Part shown: piece by piece, positions 33,897 through 44,800 of the stretch
Position numbering within the stretch: position 1 is the stretch's first letter
How the letters are laid out: each line of letters opens with the position of its first letter
DNA from: Paratrimastix pyriformis
Lineage: Eukaryota > Preaxostyla > Paratrimastigidae
NCBI GenBank assembly: GCA_027972325.1
Contig: JAPMOS010000011.1
Coordinates: 374,501 to 438,500 of the forward strand
Direction: 5' to 3'
DNA: 64,000 nt
Notes under the pieces: model-generated
The model's database searches: none
The model's input: only the letters and a program-made list of their open reading frames with translations
What the model was told of the DNA's origin: nothing
Program-made: the position numbers and the translations under genes

Positions 33897-35244
33897 TCAG
33901 TTGCGGAGGGGCGAGGGCTGCACGGGGGTCGAGGGCAGCCCAGGATGCCCGGGTGGCAGCTTGCTGCCCAGGGGTGCGAAGGGCCGCACTGCTGGCGAGG
34001 GGGGCGGGACGATGGTGTCGTGGTGGGGCGAGAGGGGCGGGGGCAGGTGGTGCACCCGGCCGAAGATCTGGCGCAGGTAGGAGAACCCGCCCGCAACCAG
34101 CTGGCGCCCGATGGCCCGGCAGATGAGGAAGCCTTCGTCCAGCTCGTCCTGCGGATGGAGGGCAGGACAGGGATGGAAGGGGAGGGAGGGGATGAGAGAG
34201 AGAGAAGGGGGGGGGGGATGCCGACCGTCCGGTTGATGCAGGCTGCCCACAGCGCGAAGACGAGGCCCGCGACCAGCGAGATGGGGGTGGACGAGGGGCC
34301 CAGCGGGACAAGGGTCTGGCCCCATGCAAAGCCCTGGAGAAATGGAAGTGGGATGAAACCGGGAGTGGGAGCCCCGGGGATCAGCGGGCCTTGGCGAAGG
34401 CGTCGCGGATGGAGATGGCATACTGGGCATAGGCCACCTTGTGCCGATCCACCTCGGCCACCAGGCGCCGGAAGAGATCCGGAACCGCCGAGGTGATCAA
34501 CTCGCGCTCCTCGATCGCCTTCTCGACCTCGCGCCAGTCGACGGGGGCCTCCGAGAGAACCCGCTCGAGTTCCTTGACGACCCGCTCCTCGTTGACCTCC
34601 GGGATGGGGCTCGCCACCTGGGAGGCCGGCTGATCCTGGGGCTGGAGGGGCTCTGGCCCGGCCTTTGACTCTTGGGCGTCTGACTGTGGGACTGATGAGT
34701 CGCCCGTCTCGTCGGCGGGAGGGGGCGGGGGGCAGGCCGGCGCGGGCTCGAGGGGTGGAGGAGGTGGGCAGAGACTCGGGATGGCATCATCAAGACGGCG
34801 TGGTGGTGGGGCAGATGGTGGGAGTGTTGTTTGCGAGTCGACCTCTCGAGGGGGCATGCCCCATTCATCAGGGAACGGAGAGGGCGGAGGCGGCACTGGA
34901 CCAGCCAGAGGAGTCGAGTCCGCGATGGAGGAAACGACAAGTTGTTGTGGTGGCAGTGAAGGCTCCGCGGGAGGCGCAACCGGAGGGTCTGCCGAAGGCG
35001 GCGTCACAGGGAGCGCCTCTCCGGGACCCTGGCTCAGACCAACCGTTGAGGGGCTGGTATACGGTGGAACCGTCAGATCCTCGGCAACATCATTCGGAGT
35101 GCCCACAGGGGGCGAGATAGCAGGCCCAGAAGGGGATGATGGTTGTTCGAGGAGCTGGGGTGGAGGGCAATCCTCGGAGACGGGCTGTTTCTCGGGAGGA
35201 GATCCTGAAAACGGAGAGAGAGGGGGGAAAACTTCGTCACTCAT
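33897..35244 (-). CDS. Proline-rich protein with C-terminal hydrophobic region, unassigned
   Basis: Three exons, 35244-34390, 34333-34226, 34148-33897, all in phase, about 404 residues. Residues 1-210 are Pro/Ser-rich low complexity. A helical block follows (EERVVKELERVLSEAPVDWR, EKAIEERELITSAVPDLFRR, YAQYAISIRDAFAK). Exon 2 encodes a hydrophobic stretch (STPISLVAGLVFALWAACIN) that could be a membrane segment, and exon 3 adds GFLICRAIGRQLVAGGFSYL and a Pro-rich end. Intron 1 (34389-34334) starts GCCCGC, so it is GC-AG; reading through it would stop after three codons. Head to head with the exon block at 35.4 kb. No family recognised; a tail-proximal membrane protein is a guess. Confidence 0.65.
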
Positions 35245-35397
35245 TGATGGGTGTGGTTCTCGGCGTTGCGAGGTGGAATCGCGAAGCCAGGGGCAGCATC
35301 CTCCCTCGCACGGTCGTAGTCGGACGCTTCAACCCAAAAGGAGGAACCGCCTATTTTTTTCTTTCCAAATCCGGGGCGGTCCGGGGCTCCGTGTCCC

Positions 35398-35814
35398 ATG
35401 TACGTTTTACATCGAAGAGGGTTTCTTTCGAAAGTTCCTTCTATAATCTACCCAGATGAAAACGGGGAGGCTCTTGTTCATCCGCTCCCCTCGGGAAATG
35501 ATCCGAAAGAGCCCGAAGTCTTCCAGATCGAGGACCTTTCATTCCTCCCTACCGGCGAATTTACTTTGAAGGGACAAAAAAAGCTCGAAACATTCGCGTC
35601 CTTCAATAACCGCGACGATATCACAACCGCCCTGCTTGCCACCCGGGACCTCGTGAAGTTCGCCGATGTTTTCAAGTTGTCGCATGACAATTCTGTCCGT
35701 GTGCTTGTTCCCTCAGGCACAGGTGACATACTCACCAGTTTCTTAGTTCTCACCGATCTTTCTGGAGATGTCGGCGGTCTCTCTGCGCTACCAGTCCAGA
35801 GGCCCGAATGCTGA
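35398..35814 (+). CDS. Unassigned coding block upstream of RME-8
   Basis: A convincing reading frame in AT-rich DNA: DENGEALVHPLPSGNDPK, EVFQIEDLSFLPTGEFTLKG, KKLETFASFNNRDDITTALL, TRDLVKFADVFKLSHDNS and VRVLVPSG. A 35-nt candidate intron ending CCCAG near 35454 would join FYIEE to DENGEA, moving the start further upstream. It may be the 5' part of the RME-8 gene or a small independent gene ending at 35814 (TGA). I recognise no domain. It is divergent from the proline-rich gene. Confidence 0.45.
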   Translation: MYVLHRRGFLSKVPSIIYPDENGEALVHPLPSGNDPKEPEVFQIEDLSFLPTGEFTLKGQKKLETFASFNNRDDITTALLATRDLVKFADVFKLSHDNSVRVLVPSGTGDILTSFLVLTDLSGDVGGLSALPVQRPEC

Positions 35815-35883
35815 GACCCCAGCGGGAGTTTGGCATTCCTGCGAATTGCGGTGGATTTCTCGCGTGGTAATTCTTGAGGTCTG

Positions 35884-38800
35884 TTGGCGACGAAAACTGT
35901 CTGCTCAGCGTCTGGCCCCTGGGATCAGGACATTGGCCCCCCGGCACCAGCACCCCTGCTGCCACAGTCGGCTCCAGCATCCCCTGCCACGCCCGCGGCC
36001 ACCACCCCCGAGATCCAGCCCGTCCGGCGGATGCCGACCCACCTGGTGTTGTACTTCGGGAACGACCTGGCCCGGGTGATGCACCTCCGCCTGCCCCAAG
36101 CCGAGGCAGCCGCCACCCACATCGTCAACGCGCTTCGTCGGTACGATCGACCCACGTCTGCAAGCGACCCAATCTCCATCCCGCCTTGCCCCCTGCCGCA
36201 CGAACGATGCACATGATTTTGGCTTCTCTTCCCGCTCACCCCTCCGCCACCCGTCGGATGGCAGGGTGCTGATCGAATACCTGCCGGCTCCGCCCCCGGC
36301 TCGGATCCAGCTGTGCCTGGACCCGGCCCCCTTGGCCCCATCCCGCCCGAAGTCTGCCACCCCGGTCTCCCAAGGCCCGGAGGCCCCCGAAGCGGCGACC
36401 CCCGCCGGGGGAGCGCCGGCGGGTCCCCCGGAGCGGGAGGGCGGCTTTATGGGCGAGCTGGTTGCCGAGATGCGGCTCTTTCGCTTCCCAACAGCCAGCG
36501 GGGGTCCCCTCAAGCGGCGGTCTGGGCTCGGGCCATTTGCCCCCCAGGATGCCACACCACCCCTCTCCGTGCGCCCCTAGGCATCTGCTCGTGACCAGCG
36601 GAGGGCTGCTGCTGGAGTGGGACCCGCTGTCGCGCCTGGTCCGGTCGGCGCACCCCGTGGCGGCGCTGTTCTCTGTCATCAGGCACTCGGTCCGCCCCGC
36701 CCCGCACCCGTGCCCGTGCCTCTTGCCTGCCCCCTGCCTCTCCCTTTGCCCGGCTCCCCACCACCCGGAGATTGTTGCACTTCACGCGGGGGTGCTCTCT
36801 GGGTTCCGGGGCTAGGGGGACCCGTACCGGATCACCCTGGAGTTCACCAACGACCGGGCGGCCTGCTACACGTTCGCCGGCGGTCCCACGGCCCTGCCGG
36901 CCCCCGGCCCTGCCCCTGGCCTGGCCTCCCCCGCCGCCCCCGGCCCCATACCCCCCACGGCCACGCCCACTACGGCCACCCTCCCAGACTCCCCGGTATG
37001 CCCTCCTGCGGAGACCACAGCCGGTTCCACCCCGACCCCCGTCCCGGCCCAGACCCCACCCTCTGTGCCTTCGGCCTCCCCGGCCCCCGGGGCACGGGTT
37101 GGCGGTGGGGGCGGGAGCTTCTCGTCGGAGCGCGAGAAGTTGATCGCCCACCTGATGGCCGCCTACGCCGAGGCCACCCGGGGCCGGGGCGAACTCTGGG
37201 TCCAGTACGCCGCCCAGTCCGGTCCGCGGGCCGGGCAGACACCCCTCACGCCACACCCACCTCATCGCCGCACACCCCGCATCGCCGCATCCCCTCATCG
37301 CGCCCTCCGTCGTCGTTGCACTTCCCTCCACGCACACCCTCCCCAGGGTCGCACTACCGCTGCTACTCGCGGACGTTGGCCCTGCCGGCCGAGGTGGAGG
37401 ACGTCTGCACCCGGGTCCTGCAGGCCTCCCTGGCCATGTCTGCCGCCCCGACCAGCCCCCACCCCCGCACGTTGCCCGGCCTCTCCACGGCACACGCCTT
37501 TCCCGCTGACGATGGTCCGCACCCTCGCCCCGTCCCGACCCGGGTGTTGGAATCGCCCGCAGCGCCCCCCCGACAGCGACCTCGTCGGCCCCAGGGGCGC
37601 GGCCACAAGATCTGCTCTTCGCCCGGCCGCCCCCGTTGGTCCCTCCGGTGGCCCCGCGCGGGTGCATCCCCGGGCAGGCGACCCCGCCCCCCCCTGCGGA
37701 CGACCAGGCCACCCCGGGGCCCCCGCAACCGCAGCCGCAGAGCATGCGGTGCCTCCCACTGGGCCCCGGGGCCAGCTGGATGGAGGGCTGCGCCTTCTAC
37801 TGCGCTAATGTGGGCCTCCGAGGCGACGGCCATGCCACCCAGCCGCCCCGGGGCCTCGCGGCGGCCCTCTGCCAGCTCCTCGCCGACCGCAACCGTCCGC
37901 CACCCCCCCACCCACCCACCCCCACCTCCCCACCTACCTCCCTACCCACCACCCACCCACTCACCCGCCCACTCACCCGCCTGCACACTCTTCCGCCCGG
38001 ACGCCAGGGAGCCCGGCCCAGGTTGTGGCACTGCTGCAGACGGTGCACCGGGTGCTGCTGGCCCGGGATGCCTACGAGGAGCTCCCCTCCCAGACCGGCC
38101 GCAGGGTCCTGGCGACCCTCCTGCACCTCGCCCGCTCCCACAGCGACAGGCCCGCCGCCTACGCGCCCCCGGCCATCCTGTGTCCCCCGCCCCACCCCGC
38201 CCCGCCCCGCCCCGCCCCGCCCCGTGCCCCACCGGCCCTCCTTCCTTGGGGTTCCGCCGCCCCTCCCTCCGAGCCTGACGGGGTTGCTTGGTGCGCGACG
38301 GCGGTGACGGCGCATGGCTGGGGGTGCGGTGGTATCTGCGGTGTGGTGTGGTGCAGCATCGCCTTCAACGCGGCCCTGTGCCTGCGGGCGTGCGTGCAGC
38401 CGCCCGCGGAGGGGCTCAACCTCAAGTCAGTGCTGGCCGTCCGGGTGGCCCTGCTGGGCGAGACCTCCCTCGACGACCACTGCGGGTCGGCAGCCGACAG
38501 CCGCCCGCCCGCCCGCCACCCGCCCCCTGCCACCTGGGGTGGTGCTCATCATGAAGGTGGGGTGGGGTGGCGCACAGGGGGGACTGGCTCATCTCGCTGG
38601 TGCCGCAGGTGGTGGGCTTCTACATGGCCCACACGCCCCCGCCCCCGCCCTACCGGCCCCCACTCCGGCCCGGGCCCACTGCCGCCCCCGCCGCCGCGGC
38701 TTCCGCTCGCCCAGGCAGCCCGCTCTCACCTGCCCCCGCTGCCCCCGAGGCCGCGCCCGGTGGGGGGGCCGGGGCCCCTCTGCCGTCCGCCATGCAGCTG

Positions 38801-41800
38801 TGGCCGCTGCCTGTGCCCTTCCCGCTGGGGCGGAGCGTGCCGCTCTTCCTGGGGCCCGTGCTGGACCTCCTCGCGGCCGCCCTCCGCGAGGCCGACGGGC
38901 TGCTGCTCCCGGAGCCCCTCCAGGCGGCAATGGTCGGCCATCCCACCACGCGCCCGGCCAGAGTGCATCCCAGCCTCTTTCCCACCACCACACCCAGTCC
39001 GCCCTTCCTCGAGCCGCTCCGACTTCATCCGTTTCTTTGTCCCTGCGGGGTCCGGGGTGGGGTGGAAGTGACATGTCGCTGACCCATCCGGGCAACCTGC
39101 ACTCGCTCATGGACCTGGCCTACTGCCAGGCGGCCCCCCTGGGGCTGGCGGCGCTGACCCTCATCCGCGGCCTGCTGGAGGTGGTCTCGCCGAGGTCCGC
39201 CTGCTCCCCGCACCCCCACCCCCGCACCCCCACCCCCGCACCCCGCGCCTGGTGCGGCGGCATCCCCGGCCGCCATCGGTGCCGCCGCCCCGCCTTGACC
39301 ATCCACCGCCCGGGCCGGGCCGGGCTGCTGGCTGGGGGGGCCGCATGGGCAGCGGGCTGCAGGCGATGCAGGACGGGGCGCGCGAGTCGGGCTTCCTGCT
39401 GCTGCTCATGCTGGGCGCCCTCGAGGCCCCACACGCCCCCACGCGCGCCCTCAGGTCCGCCACCCCCGCCACGCCACGCCCACCCCACGCACCACCCGCG
39501 CTCTCGGCACCCCTGACTGAGGCCGGTGTGGCGGTTCGATGGGGGGGTGGGGGGGGGACGCTGGACAGCGGGCGCCTGGTGGAGCTGCTGGTGGCCCGGA
39601 ACACGGCTTCGGTGGACGTCCTCTTCCGGTTGCTCCCTCGGGCCTTGGTGGCGCCCGTCCTGGCCGCGGCCGAGGCGCAGCCGGCCGCCAGGCCCAAGAA
39701 GGAGCGAGTCCCTGAGCCCCAAGCAAAACGGCCGCGGTCCGCTGCTGAACAATATTTTTTTTGCTCCGACCCATAATTTTTCTGGTGATTGGATCACTTG
39801 ATACCGCCCGCCGAAGGGGATGAGGGTTGACCTACCGCACTACTTACTGATAGCCCTCTGTTCTGAATCGGAGCCGGTCGGCGGGGCATGATACGGTGCG
39901 CAGAAGTGGTTACTCGGTGTATCTGTCTCTGTGCTATGGCCCTCGGGCTGGATGATGCACGGATCCTGTCAGCACCACAAAGCTGAATCGATTTGATGAT
40001 CTCATACATGGATGTGATGTCGAGGGTCCCACTAATCGTGGATCGGGGAGCGTCTGGCCTGATCTCGGTCCTGTGCATCCCTGAGCCACAGTGGTCAGTT
40101 CGTTATTCTGAGCCGGCGGAGAGGGAACTGAATGGGCAGGAAGAACCGTCGAGACCCGTGCGTGGTCCGAGACGAGACCCCAAGCAGGTGTGGTGTGCCA
40201 TCCCCTTGTGCTTGCTTCTGCAATAATGTGTTTCTGCGGATGCCATTCATTGTGGTGCCTGTGGCGGCGGCGGGGCAGTTGCCGGCTGGCGGAGCAGCTG
40301 TGGCGGGATCGGGCCGAGCCCAACCTCATCTGGAACGGGGCCACCCGGGCCGAGCTGGCGGGCTACCTCAGGGCCACCCTGGCGGCAATCCACCAGGAGC
40401 GCGTCCGCCGCCCCTCCGCCGCCCCTCCTCCGCCTTCCACCCACCCCCGCACCTCCGCATGCCACCGTTCCGCTCGGTCGTTCACCAACTGGCCCCTTGC
40501 CGGTGTATGGATGTGGTGGTGCCCTGCAGGCCCGGGTCACGGTGTCCCGGCGGCGGCGGGCCCGGGAGGAGCTGAGCCAGGCCGAGGCGGGCCGGGACCC
40601 CAACCGGGAGCTGGTCGGGCTGCTCCTCAAGCGGAAGCTCTTCGCCTGGGCCCACACACGTCCGCACCCCATCACCCCACCCCCACCCCCACCCCCACCC
40701 CGGCCCCACCGCCCCGAACGCACCGTCCAACGACCCGCCTGGTCCATCCCATGCTTTGCTGCCGGACTGGTGTGGGCCTGACGTGCGGCTGGGGCCATCC
40801 CGGGCCACCGTCCCCGCCCAACCCTCGCAGGCTCCTTCCCAGGCCCTGGCCCTCCTTCAATCCTGCCTGGACCAGATGGGGGCGGACGGGCCTCCTCAAG
40901 AATCCGCCCCCGTCCGGGCCACGTCCCCTCCCCCGCCCCGGCCGGCCCGGGCTCCTTCGAGGGCAGCAGCCCATCGCCCGGGCTGCCCATCCCCGGCCCC
41001 GCCAGCGTCAGCGGGGGCCAGGACGCCGAGTGTGAGGGCGCGTGCGAGTGCGCGGGCTATCGGGACGGGCCCACCCGGCGGGCGCTGCGGGACGGGTTCT
41101 TCAGGCTGCTCCTCGATGTCCGCCCCGCCACGCGCCTCCCGCCACGCGCCTCCCGCCACGCGCCATCCCCCACAGCGACCGCCTTGCCTGATCACTGGGC
41201 GTCATGGGCGTCATGGGCGACGGTGGGCCACCGCGGGTGCAGGTGCTGAGCACGAGCGGGGCCAACCTGGTGCCCATGTGCCGCGAGGGGGTCCCCCAGC
41301 TGCTGGTGGTCTCGCTGTGCCACCTGCTCTTCCGCCCCGACCCGCCCAGGCCCCTCCTCTCGGCCAGCGCCGGGGGGGATGCCCCCCCCAGCGACCAGGG
41401 TCAGTGGGCATCCCCAACCCACATCCCATCCCATCCCCATCCCTATCCCTGGCGCGCCCCGCTCGGCCATCACGTCGCCAGTCATCGGCATCGCCACCGG
41501 TCGGTCGATCGTCATCTGGACCCGGACGGTGATGAGTGTGGGTCGTGGTGGGTGGGTGGCCATGGGCGGTGGGCTGCAGGGGAGGAGGGCCCGCCGAGCG
41601 AGACGGTCTTCAGGCTGTTCGAGCTGATGGTGACCCTCTCCCCCGCCAAGGAGGTCCGCCTCCCCCCCCCCCCCCCGGCCGCCGCCGCCGCGCGCCCACA
41701 TCCGCCCGCTTCATCTGCCGCCTGCCGGCTGCTGCTGGCTGGGCGCGCAGAACGGGGTCCACATCGCACCACTGCCCCTCGTGCGCCAGATCGCTTCCGC

Positions 41801-44800
41801 CCCAGCCTACTTCCCCACTGGGTCCGCCCCCCCCCCCCCCCCCCCCCCCCAGCCCGCCCGCCCGCCACGGGCCTCGGGGATGGTCCTCGATGGCGATGGT
41901 CCTCGGTCACCCACTCATCCTGCCCTGCCCCCTCCTGGGTGTGTGGCCGTGGGGCGCAGGTGTCGCTCATCCTGGGCGACGACGACCGGATCGCCGAGAA
42001 AACCATCCTGTCCGCCCTGCCCCGCCCCCCCGCCCGCCCTGCCCCTGCCCTCCCTGCCCCTCCCATGCGCCCTCAGCGGGGCGAGGCGAGAGCCCACCCG
42101 CGCTCCAGGATCTGACCGCCCCTCCCCGTTTGCCGTCCCTTACCCACCCCCCACCCCCCACCCCCCACCCCCCCGCTCGCCCGCCCGCCCCTCGCCCTCG
42201 TCCACCGCTTCTGCCTGGCGGCTGGTTGGCTGCCGTCGGGCTGCAGGCTGGTGCTGATGCTGCTCCAGCAGAACCCGCCCCTGTACGGGCGCCTCTACGG
42301 GACGGGCCTCTTCCACGCGGTCCTCTGGCGGGCCGCCTCCCGGGCGGCCGGCTGCACGGCGGCCATGGCGGCCCTCCTGGCCCGCACCCACCAGCGGGCC
42401 TGGCCCTGGCCACCCAGGCCTGCACGGGGCCGCTGACCCTGACGGGCACCTCGGCCGCCCTGCCCCGCCTCGACCTGGCGGCCCTGGGGCGCCCCCGTCG
42501 GGCGGCCAGGATGAGGAGGCCCGCCCGTCCCCGTGGCCGCCTACTGCCTGCAGCGGCCCGTCATGCGCACCCGGGCCGAGGACCTCGCCCGCCAGGCACG
42601 CGCAGCCACCCACGGCCGCCCCCCGGCGTCCCACCACCACCAGCAGCAGCAACAGCAACAACAACAACAACAACAGCAGCAGCAGCAGCAGGTGGGCGAG
42701 GGTGCAGCAGCGGCAGCCTGGGTCGACGACGGGACGCCCTGGTCTCGGGCCACAACCCCCTCCGTCCTCGGGTCGGCAACCCCCACACACACACACACAA
42801 GCCGTCACGCCCGATCCGCCCCCTCTGTCAGCCATCAGTCCGCAGGTGCTCAGGACGGGCGGTCCTGTCTGTATCTGGCCCCGTGCGTGGGTGTGGGTGT
42901 GGGTGCCGGGGGTGTGCAGGCTCTTTGTGCCGGACTTCCTGGTGCGGGCCCTGCAGGGGGCCTGCTTCCTGGCCACCGTCGGGGCCGAGCCTGCGGCCAC
43001 CCCCGGGGCCGAGGACGGGGCGTGTTGCTTCATGCGGCTCTTCAACGGCACCTTCCACGACCCGCGCATCGTCTGGGGCCCCGCCACCCGGGCCGAGCTG
43101 GCCAGGGCCCTGGGCGCGGCCGTGCTCAACCAGCGGTACACACTCGCCCACGAGGACCCCCTCGCCCAGTACAAGGTCCCCCACCCACCCACCCACGGCC
43201 CCACACACCCCGTCCCACGCTCCTCTCGTGTCTACGTCACTGCCACTGTCATGTCTCCCCCCTCCTCACGCCCCCGCCCGCGCCCCCGCCCGTGCGCGCC
43301 CAGGTGCCGCTGCCCACCATCCGCCGCTTCCGGCTGCTGCCTGGCGGGGGCCCCGATGGGCCTGGCGGGGCAGGGCCCGAGGTGGCGGCCGCCGTGCCGC
43401 TGGTGGAATATCGCACCCTGGCCGACGAGCTGCAGGCGAGCGGCCTCTTCGTGACGCCCCTCGCCCAGCTGGGGGCCGCCCCGCTGGTGCCCACGGACCT
43501 CGAGCCGGCCGGCCTCCCCGCCCCGCAACAGCCGCCCGCCCCCGATGGCCCCGGCGATCCTCTTCCTGCTCCTGCTGCTGCTCATGTTGCGGCTGCTCCT
43601 GCTGCTGCCCGTGTTGCGGCGGCGGCGGCAACGGGGGCCGTGGCGACGGCCCGACCCACGGGGGCCCACGGGGGCGCCACCAGCCGTGTGGTGGCCGACC
43701 TGGTCATCGACCCGGGCCTCGAGCGGGTCGTGGGGGCCCTCCTCGACGCCCTCCAGGCCCCCATCCCGTCCGCACCCCACCCACACCCCACCTGCACCCG
43801 CACCCCGCCCGCCCGCCGCCTCCCTGGGGAGCCTGGGGAGCGGGTCATCACCATCGCCCATCGCCATCGCCCTGTCCCATGGGCCGCACCTCCTTCGCCC
43901 CACTCCGCTCAGGCGGCCCCTGCGCGAGAGCGCCCTGCTGGTTCGGGGGCTGCTGGCCATGTTCCGGGGGGCCCCGCTGGCCCGCTCCTGGGCCGGCTTC
44001 GCGGGGCTGCCCGCACTGGCGGCCCTCCTGCAGCGGGCCCTCGGGCCCGACACGCCCCGCGAACAGGTCCGCGGCCCCCACCCCTGCAGCTCGGCCTGGC
44101 CTGCCTCCTTCCTTCCACCACCACCCACCCCGTCCCGCCCCGTCGCCGTTCCGATCCTCCCTTGGGGCGGGCGGCCCGTGGGCCGGGGCAGGCGGGCCCT
44201 GTGCTGCTTGCCGTGGCCGAGCTGACCGAGCTGCTTGTGGCCCACTGGCCCGCCAGCGCCGTGCCCGCCATCCTCCGCACGCCGGCCCTGTGGGGGGCCC
44301 TCTGCGCCGCCATCGGCCAGCTGGCCGGCCGGCTGCCCGCCGACCCGCGCGGCCCCGCGCCCGCCGGCCCGGAACCCACCGAGGCCGAGCTGGCGGCCCT
44401 GCGGGCCCTGCTGGCCACCCTGGGCGCCTGCCTGCCCTACGCCGACTGCGGCCCGCTGGCCGAGGGCGACCCGGCCGAAGCCTTGGCGGCCGCCCTGGCG
44501 GCCCTGGTGCCGGGGCTACTGGTGGGGCGGCCCCAGGCCCCGCCGCTGCCCGGGGGGGCCCTCTTGCTGCGGCTGCTCTGTTGCCAGGCGGCCGTGGGGC
44601 TCTGCGGGCTCCTGGCGGCGGCCCCCGGGGCCCGCGAGCGGCTCGTCAGGCAGCGGATGCCCCACCGGCTGCTGCTGCTCCTCTTGGCCGTGGGCCCGCC
44701 CCCGCCCGCCTCCACCACCCCCGCCTCTACCTCCCCCGCCTCCACCTCCTCCGCATCCACCACCCTGCCGCCGCCCTTGGAGTCCCCTGAGACGCCCGCG

